Below, one piece after another: positions 1-8,609 of a stretch of DNA of 64,000 nucleotides. Source of the DNA: JBKCUI01 sp052161625 (GTDB lineage: Bacteria > Planctomycetota > Planctomycetia > Pirellulales > Pirellulaceae); assembly GCA_052161625.1 (NCBI GenBank), contig CP197412.1; one strand, given 5' to 3'. Below the pieces are notes generated by a model. That model saw nothing but the letters and a program-made list of their open reading frames with translations, was not told the DNA's origin and searched no databases. The translations under genes and the position numbers were made by a program. How positions within the stretch are numbered: position 1 is the first letter of the stretch; each line of letters starts with the position of its first letter.

Positions 1-1
1 C

Positions 2-1018
2 CGCGAATTCACGTACATCAAATTCGTCGACCCCGACCCCAAATACGATCAAACTCCCGATTGGCGACAGGTGGATCAAGGACCCGAGACCCTGGTTCCG
101 GAACGAGTTCAACTCGGCTACCAAGACAACTACTACGAGGAACCTGTCATCGACTCGGGGTTCGGCCCCTATGCTCTCTCACGGATGTGCTACGAAACAG
201 GTGGTATCTACTTTTCCATCCACCCAAACAGGAAAGTAGGACAGCGAGTGCAAGCGAACGAAGTGGAAGCCTTTGCGTCGCGCATGAGCTACTTCTTTTC
301 TCCCGACGTCATGGAAGCCTATCGCCCCGATTACTTGTCCGACTCCGAATATATGAGTCGCATCAAGAAAAGCCCGCTGCGGGCCTCGCTGGTTCAAGCG
401 GCCAAGCTCTCGCGTGTCGGAACGCTCGACAAACCCAAACAAATCTTCATCAAACGAGAAGAAGCGACCTTCATCCGCGACCTCACCCTCGCCCAACAGG
501 AGTCTGCAAGACTCGCCCCGGAACTCTTCCAAATGTGCGCCATGCTGGCAGAAGGTGAAAAATTCCGAGCGCGCGAAACCTCGCCGAGATGGCTGGCGAG
601 CTTTGACCTCTCCTACGGCACTGCACTGGCAGCCAAAGTTCGCGCCGAATCCTACAACGCGATGCTGGCCAAAGCGAAACGAGGGATGCCCTTCGAAAAG
701 AAGGAAAGCAACACCTGGAACCTCAAACCAAGCGATTCCGTCGGCGGCGATAGCAAACTGGAAAAGGAAGCGAAATTGGCGCGCGAACTTTTGCAAGGCG
801 TCGTCGATCAGCACCCCGGAACCCCTTGGGCACTCCTCGCCTCGCGCGAGCTGGACCATCGCGTCGGATGGGAATGGGAGGAAAGTTTCACCGATCTAAC
901 CCCCCCTCCACGCAACAACAATCGGCCAGCCAATAACAATCCCCCTCCCCCCGCACGCGACGAAGAAGCTCGCATGCTCAAACCGCCACCCCCCAAGCGT
1001 CCCGCGACCAAGATCTAG
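2..1018 (+). CDS. VWA-type secreted/regulatory protein, 3' part only
   Basis: The frame is open from the first bases of the window, so the start lies upstream; an internal GTG at 71 is probably not the start. About 338 residues are visible. The segment around YALSRMCYETGGIYFSIHPN resembles the last strand and helix of von Willebrand A domains in planctomycete proteins, where 'L...TGG.yf' closes the fold. After it comes a charged, mostly helical region and a C-terminal tail rich in Pro and Asn (PPPRNNN, PPPPARDEE, PPPPKRP), probably disordered. The MIDAS end of the domain is outside the window, so metal binding cannot be judged. It converges on the pilT-like gene with a 52-base gap. The VWA call is an inference from the tail of the domain and from planctomycete precedent; the role is unknown. 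Confidence 0.55.
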   Translation, partial: REFTYIKFVDPDPKYDQTPDWRQVDQGPETLVPERVQLGYQDNYYEEPVIDSGFGPYALSRMCYETGGIYFSIHPNRKVGQRVQANEVEAFASRMSYFFSPDVMEAYRPDYLSDSEYMSRIKKSPLRASLVQAAKLSRVGTLDKPKQIFIKREEATFIRDLTLAQQESARLAPELFQMCAMLAEGEKFRARETSPRWLASFDLSYGTALAAKVRAESYNAMLAKAKRGMPFEKKESNTWNLKPSDSVGGDSKLEKEAKLARELLQGVVDQHPGTPWALLASRELDHRVGWEWEESFTDLTPPPRNNNRPANNNPPPPARDEEARMLKPPPPKRPATKI

Positions 1019-1070
1019 TCATAATCCTTGAATGCCGACAGGCCGAACCGTCAAGCTCAAGCCTGCCAAC

Positions 1071-2153
1071 TCAAGCCCGATCGACCATCCATTGGTCGGC
1101 GATTTCTTTCCGCACCAATCCGCCGGCTACCAGCCTACGCAGGGATTCATCCATGGTGATCATCCCTTCATTTCGGCCTGTAAGGATGTAGTTGTCGATA
1201 CTTTCCAGTCTGCCATTTCGGATCGCCGCTCCGATCGGCGCATTGTTGAAGAGTATCTCCAGTGCAAGCTCTTGTTTTTCATTCGGGGTAATACCTTCGA
1301 TCAACCGTTGGCAAATCACCGCACGCAGGGAAGATGCCAATTGCGAACGGACTTCATTCTGCACCGACTGTGGAAAGAAATCTGCGTAACGGGATATCGC
1401 CCCCTTCGCATCGCGCGTGTGCAAAGTGGAGAAGACCAAATGCCCTGTTTCCGCGGCGCTCAACGCCATCTTGGCCGTTTCTTGATCTCGAATTTCCCCG
1501 ACCAGAATCACGTCGGGATCTTGGCGAAGCCCATACTTCAATCCGTCGGAGAACGTCTCTACATCGGTGCCGATCTCACGCTGAGTGACCAAGGAAGTCG
1601 GGCAGACCGGGAACCGATACTCGATCGGGTCTTCGATCGTCACGATTCGACATCCTCCTTTCCGGTTCAATCGCTGGATGATCATCGCCAGCGATGTGCT
1701 CTTCCCTGCCCCGGTGATCCCTGCAAAAAGAACCAATCCATGGGGAAACTCAATCAATCGGCGAGCGACATCTTCGGGGAAGGAAGCCCAAGCGAAACTG
1801 GGGATCTGATCGGGAATGAAACGAATGCATGCACCGATCTTCCCGTAGCTCAAAAAGAGATTGATCCGAAGTCGAATGGTTTCTTCACCGTAGCGAACGG
1901 CAATAGCCAGATCGCAATTCTTGATGGAGGTCATTCGCTTTAACGTTTCATCGGTGACAACGGGACGGAGGGCTGCGAGAATCCGTTCCTCCGTCAGCGT
2001 GTCCTCTTCGATCGGCACCAGCTTCCCAAAGGTTCGAAGCATAGGTGGATTGTCGGCGATCAAGTGAAGATCGGAGGCGGCGCGTTTCGCACCCTCGTGG
2101 AACCAAGTGCGAAAATCTCCTTGGATAGCATCCCATTCCCATTCGGTGGCCAT
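1071..2153 (-). CDS. pilT: PilT-family secretion/twitching ATPase
   Basis: Hexameric GspE/PilT-class ATPase, expected at the cytoplasmic base of a type IV pilus or related machine, where PilT drives retraction. Motifs run in family order: Walker A GITGAGKS (about residues 145-152), Asp box TIEDPIEYR (172-180), Walker B DVILVGEIRD (214-223) and His box GHLVFSTLHT (237-246). The length, about 360, is typical of PilT rather than the longer PilB. The usual Walker A is GxTGSGKS; Ser to Ala here is a mild change. Starts are possible at 2171, 2165 and 2153. I chose 2153 because GGAG lies six bases upstream of that ATG. No pilin, PilB or PilC gene is nearby, so this is an orphan. The family is certain; twitching versus another retraction role is inference. 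Confidence 0.9.
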   Translation of the reverse strand: MATEWEWDAIQGDFRTWFHEGAKRAASDLHLIADNPPMLRTFGKLVPIEEDTLTEERILAALRPVVTDETLKRMTSIKNCDLAIAVRYGEETIRLRINLFLSYGKIGACIRFIPDQIPSFAWASFPEDVARRLIEFPHGLVLFAGITGAGKSTSLAMIIQRLNRKGGCRIVTIEDPIEYRFPVCPTSLVTQREIGTDVETFSDGLKYGLRQDPDVILVGEIRDQETAKMALSAAETGHLVFSTLHTRDAKGAISRYADFFPQSVQNEVRSQLASSLRAVICQRLIEGITPNEKQELALEILFNNAPIGAAIRNGRLESIDNYILTGRNEGMITMDESLRRLVAGGLVRKEIADQWMVDRA

Positions 2154-2326
2154 CTCATTCTCCATCCGCATTGAGGCGTATCAATCGTTGTTTTGTCCGA
2201 GCGGGAGGCTATCATAACCTCTTGTCGCCAGGGGGACGCTGCCTTGATAACGATTCAACCCTATGGCTTCTACCGGCGATTCTGATTGAATTCCGTAACC
2301 GTCACGTTTTCATCTGCTGAGGCGAT

Positions 2327-2333
2327 GGAGGAG
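2327..2333 (+). promoter_or_regulatory. Strong Shine-Dalgarno for a TTG start
   Basis: GGAGGAG lies eight bases before the TTG at 2342. No ATG or GTG in the same frame is as well placed, and the YhdJ-like homology begins immediately after, so this site fixes the start of the methyltransferase at TTG. Confidence 0.75.
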
Positions 2334-2341
2334 CACTGACT

Positions 2342-3202
2342 TTGCGTGATGAGCAAAAGCCCATCGAGCGTTTTAGCCGAGGCGAGGAACATGTCATCTA
2401 TTGGGGCGATGTCCTCCAGGTACTGGAGGAGTGTGTCCCGGATCATTCAATAGATCTTCTCTTTGCGGATCCACCCTACAATATCGGCAAGCGATACGAT
2501 TCGTTTTTGGACCGATGGGAATCCGACGAATCTTACGCGGACTGGTGCTATCAATGGCTCGCACTAGGTCTTCAAAAATTGAAGCCGACCGGATCGCTCT
2601 ATGTCATGGCCAGCACCCAAGCGATGCCCTATCTCGATCTGTTTCTCCGAAGGCGGTCCACGGTGCTCGCGAGAATCGTTTGGCGTTACGATAGTTCCGG
2701 TGTACAAGCGAAACGGAAATTCGGCTCGATGTACGAGCCGATATTGCACTGTGTTATGGATCCGAATCAATACACATTCAATGCGGATGCGGTGCGCGTC
2801 GATGCCCCAACAGGCTCGGTCCGACGCTTGATCGATTATCGCAAAACACCACCCGTCCCCTACAACAGCTCCAAAGTTCCTGGCAATGTTTGGGAGTTTT
2901 CCCGTGTTCGTTACCGCATGAGCGAATACGAAAATCACCCAACTCAGAAGCCAGAGTCACTGTTGGAACGAATCGTGACCGCCAGCAGTCATCCGGGAGA
3001 TTGCGTTCTCGATCTGTTCTCAGGGACCTTTACGGCGAGCGCCGTCGCGAAACGCTTGGGACGCCGATCGATCGGAATCGAACAATCGAGCGAGTATGTC
3101 AAAATTGGATTGCGAAGGCTTTCAATCTGCGAGGACTTTCATGGCGAACCCCTGGTTGCTATCCAGAAGCCTTATGTCCGAAAGAACAAAAGTTTGCCTT
3201 AG
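2342..3202 (+). CDS. yhdJ: YhdJ-like DNA adenine methyltransferase (solitary)
   Basis: Beta-class SAM-dependent DNA methyltransferase. The catalytic DPPY (residues 43-46, in LLFADPPYNIGK) comes before the SAM-binding motif near 220 (VLDLFSGTFTASA). The sequence tracks E. coli YhdJ closely from memory: VWRYDSSGVQAKRKFGSMYE, RRLIDYRKTPP, KVPGNVWEFSRVRY and EYENHPTQKPE all have direct counterparts. YhdJ methylates the second A of ATGCAT, so that specificity is expected here. The 286-residue length matches. The start is TTG, supported by the strong ribosome site at 2327-2333. No endonuclease gene adjoins it, so it looks like an orphan methyltransferase rather than half of a restriction system. 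Its stop overlaps the convergent polyketide synthase stop by four bases. The family is secure; the site specificity is inferred. Confidence 0.9.
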   Translation: MRDEQKPIERFSRGEEHVIYWGDVLQVLEECVPDHSIDLLFADPPYNIGKRYDSFLDRWESDESYADWCYQWLALGLQKLKPTGSLYVMASTQAMPYLDLFLRRRSTVLARIVWRYDSSGVQAKRKFGSMYEPILHCVMDPNQYTFNADAVRVDAPTGSVRRLIDYRKTPPVPYNSSKVPGNVWEFSRVRYRMSEYENHPTQKPESLLERIVTASSHPGDCVLDLFSGTFTASAVAKRLGRRSIGIEQSSEYVKIGLRRLSICEDFHGEPLVAIQKPYVRKNKSLP

Positions 3203-4323
3203 CTAGCTCCCTTTCTGAGAAGCATGAGCTCGGCATGAAGCCCCGGTCCAAACGCGATGACTAGACAGTGAACCGGAGTCGTTGAAACGGGATTCAAGCC
3301 AGCTGTGATGCGTTCGAGAATGAAAATAACGGTCGGGGATGACATGTTTCCGCACTCCCGAAGAACAGCCCGCGAGTCCTCTACCTTGCTCGCAGGCAAT
3401 TGAAAGGCAGCCTCGCATGCATCCAAAATACGTGGGCCGCCTGGATGGATCGCCCAGTGATCGATCTGCTCGATCGATAGTCCCTGCGAAGAAAGCCAAC
3501 GGGAAACCGGTTCACACAAGCTGTTTCGGAGCACATTGGGCACTTCGGGGGACAACTGCATGACAAAGCCGTGGTCGCTGATCTTCCAGGACATGAATCG
3601 ATCGGTGCCCGGAATCCAAATCGAATGGGTCGAAAGAATCTCCCATCCCTTGCCCGTATCCGCTAAGGCGTGATCCCGATGGACCACCACCACTCCTGCG
3701 GCTCCGTCCGCAAACAATGCGTTGGCGACGAGTTGTTGCGGATCGTCTGTGTATTGCTGATGAAGGCTACAAAGTTCCACCGCTCCCACAATCGCAATCG
3801 CGTTCGAATCGGCTCGTACCACAGCATCAGCGGCCCGCAACCCATTGATCATGCCGTGGCATCCCATAAATCCGACGTGCATTCGCTGAACGAGCGGACT
3901 CATGCCGATCGCACCCATGAGTTGGTGATCGATGCCAGGTGAACAAAAACCAGTGCACGAAACGGTGATCAAGTTTCGGATGTCTATCGGAGAAATTCCT
4001 GCTATCTCGATGGCACTTCGACACGCCCCTTCTAATAACTGAGGCGCGTATCGCTCGTACGCTGCCATTCGCTGGCTGGTCGTTGGCCCGTAAGGTGTTT
4101 CCGTTCGAGACAAATAAAAGTCCTGAGGGATCTCATCCGATTCCTTCTCCTCTCGAAGCAAAACCGAGTAGCGATGATCGACACCCGACTTTCGATATAG
4201 CGCAGGTAACGCATGATTCCATCGCTCACTGATTTCGAGCCTGCTCGCAAGACGTGCGGCATTCTCCTGATCGATTCCGACCGAAGGTAGCTGAGTTCGA
4301 AACGACTGCAGAAACGCCGTCAT
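3199..4323 (-). CDS. Type III polyketide synthase (chalcone/alkylresorcinol synthase family)
   Basis: Homodimeric ketosynthase that extends an acyl starter with malonyl-CoA and cyclises the product. From the ATG at 4323 it has 374 residues. The catalytic triad is visible: Cys155 in MGCHGMINGLRAA, His293 in AIHPGGP and Asn326 in ECGNMSSPT; GxGxxG-like FGPGLHAELML lies near the C-terminus. A longer frame opens at 4428, but the ATG at 4323 forms an ATGA overlap with the upstream FAD gene stop, so I take that start and infer translational coupling. Related bacterial enzymes make alkylresorcinols or alkylpyrones from fatty acyl starters. The adjacent exporter and methyltransferases fit a lipid product better than a flavonoid-like one. 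The starter and ring type cannot be read from sequence. Confidence 0.93.
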   Translation of the reverse strand: MTAFLQSFRTQLPSVGIDQENAARLASRLEISERWNHALPALYRKSGVDHRYSVLLREEKESDEIPQDFYLSRTETPYGPTTSQRMAAYERYAPQLLEGACRSAIEIAGISPIDIRNLITVSCTGFCSPGIDHQLMGAIGMSPLVQRMHVGFMGCHGMINGLRAADAVVRADSNAIAIVGAVELCSLHQQYTDDPQQLVANALFADGAAGVVVVHRDHALADTGKGWEILSTHSIWIPGTDRFMSWKISDHGFVMQLSPEVPNVLRNSLCEPVSRWLSSQGLSIEQIDHWAIHPGGPRILDACEAAFQLPASKVEDSRAVLRECGNMSSPTVIFILERITAGLNPVSTTPVHCLVIAFGPGLHAELMLLRKGAS

Positions 4324-5522
4324 TGCATTGCCTTTCTGACGAGAAAACGACGAACCGGAGGGAAGGCATCCAGTCCTCGCAAAATCCATACGCATCGTTT
4401 GGGCTTTCGCGCCTGCGAAGCTACCCACTTCGCCACCCGCGTCTTCGACATACGTTCACGCAGCGCCCAATCGTTCCATCGGCTGGCTAGCCGACCCCAT
4501 CCGTCCTCTTGAGAAGCATCGGACCATTCGGCCAATCGCTTGGCGCTTTCAAACGCCCAGGACATTCCTTCGCCCGTGAATGGCTCGATGTACCCGAGCG
4601 CGTCACCTACTAAGAAAGTTCGCCCGACTCCCACAACCGTAGAGGTTCGAGTAAGTGGGGGAGTTGCGGTCCACTTCGTGTCGAGTTTCCCAAATAGGAC
4701 CTCGCGCTGACAATCTTGAAGAATGGAATCGACCACTTCCCCGATGCCTCGCCGGTTCCCAATCCTATCGGGATCGATTGCCGCAGCGAAATCGACATAT
4801 CCATCATCGGAGAGGCATATCCCAAGATATCCAGCCTTGCCTACGAGCATATGAAGCTGCCGCTTGGTGACGAGGGATCGTAACCATTCGTTGCACTTAA
4901 GCTGAGACTGTAATTCGGATAGATGGCACAAGGCGTGAACACCAATCCGAGAACGTTCTGAGACTTGTTGATTCCATCTCGAATCCTTTTGAATCGGAGA
5001 ACGGGTCAAGCCCGCTGCGACGGCAACCATCTTCGAAGAAACCAATCCTCTCTCGCGCGTGTCCCCTTCTCTCTGTACGTTCACGACCGCAGGTCCCAAC
5101 TCGCCAATGTCGACGACCGTCCCGCGAGCGTTCCAACGAATCTCGCATCCCGCAGCGATGGCTGCCTCCGCCAGCGCTTGATCGAGTGTTGAACGCCGAA
5201 TGCTGATCATGGTCGGCACCCGCCAAGACGAGACGTATCCATGGCAATGAACGACGAGTTCCTCGATGGGGGTTCCAAGTGACAGAACCCGCTCTAGGAT
5301 CCCCAACTCTGCAAGGTGTTGCTGAGCGCGACGATTCAAACATCCTCCACAGACCTTCTCGCGCGGAAACGCCTTCGACTCCAGAATCAAAATCCGGCGG
5401 CCGGCTCGAGCGGCCCGGATGGCGAAGCTAAGTCCAGCAACGCCTGCTCCGACTACGACGCAGTCCCACTCAGCCTCCTGGTTGGCGCGCGCCTTGGAAT
5501 CGCGGGAGGTTTCTGCGATCAT
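4320..5522 (-). CDS. FAD-dependent oxidoreductase, geranylgeranyl-reductase-like
   Basis: Flavoprotein of the p-hydroxybenzoate hydroxylase/geranylgeranyl reductase group, about 400 residues. The N-terminal dinucleotide fold is CVVVGAGVAGLSFA (GxGxxG, residues 25-30), ending in ILILESK. PREKVCGGCLN follows and is the 'CGG' signature of geranylgeranyl-reductase-like enzymes. A second FAD contact is FLVGDALGYIEPFTGEGM. Chosen start: ATG at 5522, an ATGA overlap with the upstream methyltransferase stop; in-frame ATGs at 5537 and 5564 would intrude further into that gene. It sits between a methyltransferase and the type III polyketide synthase. The likely job is therefore ring hydroxylation or oxidation of the polyketide lipid, or saturation of an alkyl chain. 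The family is well supported; the substrate is inference from neighbours. Confidence 0.87.
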   Translation of the reverse strand: MIAETSRDSKARANQEAEWDCVVVGAGVAGLSFAIRAARAGRRILILESKAFPREKVCGGCLNRRAQQHLAELGILERVLSLGTPIEELVVHCHGYVSSWRVPTMISIRRSTLDQALAEAAIAAGCEIRWNARGTVVDIGELGPAVVNVQREGDTRERGLVSSKMVAVAAGLTRSPIQKDSRWNQQVSERSRIGVHALCHLSELQSQLKCNEWLRSLVTKRQLHMLVGKAGYLGICLSDDGYVDFAAAIDPDRIGNRRGIGEVVDSILQDCQREVLFGKLDTKWTATPPLTRTSTVVGVGRTFLVGDALGYIEPFTGEGMSWAFESAKRLAEWSDASQEDGWGRLASRWNDWALRERMSKTRVAKWVASQARKPKRCVWILRGLDAFPPVRRFLVRKAMQ

Positions 5523-6247
5523 TCGGTCCGTTCCCATCTCAAAAGGAATCGCATCGGCCAACATCCTCGAACGGAGATGGGATGCAATCCGGCATCGGCT
5601 GCGAGCTTACCGATTTCGGAGATCGTGAATGCGGCTCGAACCGATTGCGGGCCATCGAAATGAACGATCGGAGATCGGGAGAGCAATCGGCACCCAGCCT
5701 GGGCAAGGAGCCAGCCTCTTCGCGAGCGCACCAAATCGTCCACGATGACAGCATGTTCCGCGAGCGATGCCATCCTCGTTAACAATTCCATCGTTTGCCC
5801 TTCGGTGAAGTGATGCAAAAACAACGAACAGTAGATAATGTCAAATGGACGGGATTTACCCAGCGCTGGAGTTGTGGCTAACGCGTTGCGACATTCGAAA
5901 CGAACCTCACACGAGTGCTTGGTTGCGGTAGAACCTTGATCGCGACGCGCGGTTGCTTGCGAGACGGCCGTTTCGCTAAAGTCCCATCCGGTAACCGAAA
6001 CAGGATGGTGATGTGCTATCCGCCTCGCAACTTCGCAAGCGATATCGCCACTCCCGCACCCCAAGTCAAGGATACGGCAATGCGCTAGCTTCCTCTGCTG
6101 GATCAAAGCTTCGATCTCGACGGCGATCCGGTTAGCTGTTCCGCTCAAACGATTGATACGTCTCAGGCCAGCCAATGCCAACTGGTGTTCGGCGAATTCC
6201 AATTCTGGATCGTCCATTAATTCCGGGACGAGGTGACGTGTTTGCAT
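5519..6247 (-). CDS. Class I SAM-dependent methyltransferase
   Basis: Rossmann-fold methyltransferase of 242 residues. Motif I is RILDLGCGSGDIACEVA near residue 60, with acidic/aromatic residues after the second strand (VTGWDFSE). FDIIYCSLFLHHFTEG is the motif IV region and AVIVDDLVRSRRG the following strand. Its ATG directly abuts the TAG of the exporter gene (TAGATG), and its own stop overlaps the FAD gene start as ATGA, so all four minus-strand genes appear to be one translationally coupled unit. In that setting it probably methylates the polyketide ring or its hydroxyls. C- versus O-methylation cannot be decided. Methyltransferases beside type III polyketide synthases are common in other bacteria. 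Confidence 0.87.
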   Translation of the reverse strand: MQTRHLVPELMDDPELEFAEHQLALAGLRRINRLSGTANRIAVEIEALIQQRKLAHCRILDLGCGSGDIACEVARRIAHHHPVSVTGWDFSETAVSQATARRDQGSTATKHSCEVRFECRNALATTPALGKSRPFDIIYCSLFLHHFTEGQTMELLTRMASLAEHAVIVDDLVRSRRGWLLAQAGCRLLSRSPIVHFDGPQSVRAAFTISEIGKLAADAGLHPISVRGCWPMRFLLRWERTE

Positions 6248-8488
6248 CTATGCCTCCACGAACGGGGAAATAGTACTCGGCTCTCGACTGGGAGCGACCC
6301 AACGGCCGAACCGAGTCTGCAACAATGCTGGAAGCAAACAAAGGTCCCCGACCAAAGCGAGGGACAGGATCGAAATCATCAAGAAAGCAAACTGCTTGGT
6401 TGGATTAAAATCAGCGAACAAGAAGGGAAGCATCGCGCAGCATGCAATCAACGTCGTTTGAATCATCGCCGGTGCACACGCGATGAAGGTTCGTTGGACT
6501 GCATCGACTGCGGTGCACCCAAGCTCCTTCTCCTTTCGATACCAACAGATGAAGTGAAGAGTGTCGTCCACAGCAATCCCGAGAGCCACGCTCGCGGTCA
6601 AGATCCCAGCGATGTCTAGCGGATACCCCAACCAAACCATCGCTCCAAACGCCATCGTAACAGGCAACACGTTCGGGACCATCACCAGCAAACCACCCCT
6701 AACACTCCGAACAACCCACATCATCACCGGCGTGATCAAACCAAACGCAGAAAGAAAGCTGTAACCCAAATCGGATAACAGCGCTATTTGCGTTTCATGC
6801 ATGACGGGTGCCAATCCCGTAACCGAGACGACGGCATCGGATTGCTCTCGATCGAGACACTTGTTGACGGCCGTCTCCAATCGATCGGTCGCCTCTCGAT
6901 AACTAATTTGCGTCAAGGCAGAGACTTTCGCCGCCAAACGCCATGTGGTGCCGGAGGGGGAATCATGTAAAAAGCCACGCTGCTGAAGTTCGGGAAAAGC
7001 CCCTTCGATCCTCTGTTTGTAGACACCTCGTTGGGCAGCACCTCGCACGCCACGTGCCTCTCCAACTTGCGGGAGAAAGGTTGCAGCGGAAAGGGTCGGA
7101 CCAACCTCCGATAGCTTGCCAATTTCTCGTTGGACCATCGAAACCAAGCGAACTTGCTCCAGCGAATTGGCAGAACTGTATGCATCAAACCGAAGCACCA
7201 CCTCTACCGAAGCGATCGGACCTAGATGATCTTCAAACCAATCCATGTCCCGGGACACGGGATCGGATGGTGGGAATAGATCGCAAAACTTTGTCGATGC
7301 GTTCAGCTGCGTCAGTCCCTCCAGCGAAAGACAAAGCAGCAACATCCCGATCGTAGAAATCCATGCAGCATTCTGCGATTGCCATCGCAAGTAGTGATTC
7401 GCAAGGAGCAAGAACAGCGAGGGTGGCGAGTTCCCTTGTGGTCTTTCACGCAACGAACGGGAGGGTCTGGCAACTCCGAGTAAATAAGGAAAGTACACGA
7501 GCAACATAGCGGTTGCGACACCGAGGGAAACCGCGGACAACGCCCCAAACTCCCGAACAGGAGAAAGCTCGCTCACGAGAAGCGACCCCATGCCGAGCAT
7601 GGTTGTTCCCGAGGAGAGGATACAAGGCCAGAATCCATGCTTGACCGCTTCCCATCCCGCACCCTGTTTGGTGGATTGCTTGGATTCTCGTTGATAATTG
7701 ATGAGGTGTATGGCCCCCGACAGGGTCAGCATGAATATCAGCGTTGGCAACACAATGAGAACGGCGCTGAACTGAAATCCGCCGTAGAAAACCAGGGATA
7801 CCGATACCAATTGCCCAGCTGTCGCCAAAAGAAAGGCGATCAACGCATAACGCCAACTTCTCAACAGCAGACACGCCATGACAACCGCTGCGATCGAGGA
7901 AGGGATCACCAACTGGGATAGACTCTTCGCCGAGGCAACGTCGATCGCATACGACTCGTAAAGTGAACCGACCATGCGCAGGGAATCGCTTCCAAGCAAC
8001 TCCGTTTCGTCGGCAGCTAGTCGAACTCGCCGAATCAATTCCGCATGGTTATCAACACCTGCTGGCGAAGCGATGAGAAACAATGCACAGGTACCGTCAG
8101 GACCAAGCAACGTGCCTTGCAGTCGCTGTCTTGCCTGCTCGGGTCGAAGCCGTAACGGTTCCCCTTCGAGCGTCGCCAACACCTCCGGAGTCGTGACGAT
8201 CGAAGTCACGTACCCTTCATCCACCACCGATGCTTGAAGTTTGGAAACCAAGGCGGGAATGCGAGGATCCTCCGCAGTCGCACCATCCCACGAAATCAAC
8301 AAGGACTGATCGCTGCCAAATTGCTGTTGAAAAAGATCGTACTCCTTTTTCTCAGGCCGCGAGGAGGGAAGCCATTCATGCACGCCGGCCGATCCAATAG
8401 GCAATTGAACCGTGGCATGGAGTGCAAAAGGTATTGCAGCCATTGCAACGATCGCGACTATCCAAGAACGATGGCGAAAAAAATTCAC
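6248..8488 (-). CDS. MMPL/RND-family lipid exporter
   Basis: Inner-membrane RND-superfamily transporter of 746 residues with the MMPL/HpnN layout: an N-terminal helix, a large extracytoplasmic loop (from about residue 30, beginning VHEWLPSSRPEKKEYDL), a membrane block, a second large loop and a second membrane block. GIAVDDTLHFICWY in the second block is the usual GxxxDyxxHF signature of MMPL/SSD-type proteins. Such proteins move hydrophobic molecules (hopanoids, mycolipids, aryl polyenes) out of the inner membrane. It is the first gene of the minus-strand operon and directly abuts the methyltransferase, so its cargo is probably the lipid made by the downstream polyketide synthase. The start at 8488 leaves 121 bases to the divergent YceI-like gene. 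Family certain, cargo inferred. Confidence 0.9.
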   Translation of the reverse strand: MNFFRHRSWIVAIVAMAAIPFALHATVQLPIGSAGVHEWLPSSRPEKKEYDLFQQQFGSDQSLLISWDGATAEDPRIPALVSKLQASVVDEGYVTSIVTTPEVLATLEGEPLRLRPEQARQRLQGTLLGPDGTCALFLIASPAGVDNHAELIRRVRLAADETELLGSDSLRMVGSLYESYAIDVASAKSLSQLVIPSSIAAVVMACLLLRSWRYALIAFLLATAGQLVSVSLVFYGGFQFSAVLIVLPTLIFMLTLSGAIHLINYQRESKQSTKQGAGWEAVKHGFWPCILSSGTTMLGMGSLLVSELSPVREFGALSAVSLGVATAMLLVYFPYLLGVARPSRSLRERPQGNSPPSLFLLLANHYLRWQSQNAAWISTIGMLLLCLSLEGLTQLNASTKFCDLFPPSDPVSRDMDWFEDHLGPIASVEVVLRFDAYSSANSLEQVRLVSMVQREIGKLSEVGPTLSAATFLPQVGEARGVRGAAQRGVYKQRIEGAFPELQQRGFLHDSPSGTTWRLAAKVSALTQISYREATDRLETAVNKCLDREQSDAVVSVTGLAPVMHETQIALLSDLGYSFLSAFGLITPVMMWVVRSVRGGLLVMVPNVLPVTMAFGAMVWLGYPLDIAGILTASVALGIAVDDTLHFICWYRKEKELGCTAVDAVQRTFIACAPAMIQTTLIACCAMLPFLFADFNPTKQFAFLMISILSLALVGDLCLLPALLQTRFGRWVAPSREPSTISPFVEA

Positions 8489-8552
8489 GGTCTCTGCTTT
8501 TCCGACTAGTCAATGATGCCGACTGCATGCTAACGTGATCTGCAAACTTCTA

Positions 8553-8576
8553 TTGCAATCAGGCGCTCCGTTGCAA
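8553..8576. promoter_or_regulatory. Paired TTGCAA palindromes between divergent arms
   Basis: Two copies of the palindrome TTGCAA (8553-8558 and 8571-8576), 18 bases centre to centre, lie in the 121-base gap between the exporter and the YceI-like gene. The spacing is just under two helical turns and the position suits a shared operator. Six-base palindromes recur by chance, so this is only a candidate. Confidence 0.2.
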
Positions 8577-8609
8577 CCAGTCTCATCCTAACGACGAAAG
8601 GATTTCTAG

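Noticed and set aside
1032..1943. 303-codon open frame on the plus strand
   Set aside because: It is antisense to the pilT-like gene, whose motifs are intact, and has no recognisable family pattern.
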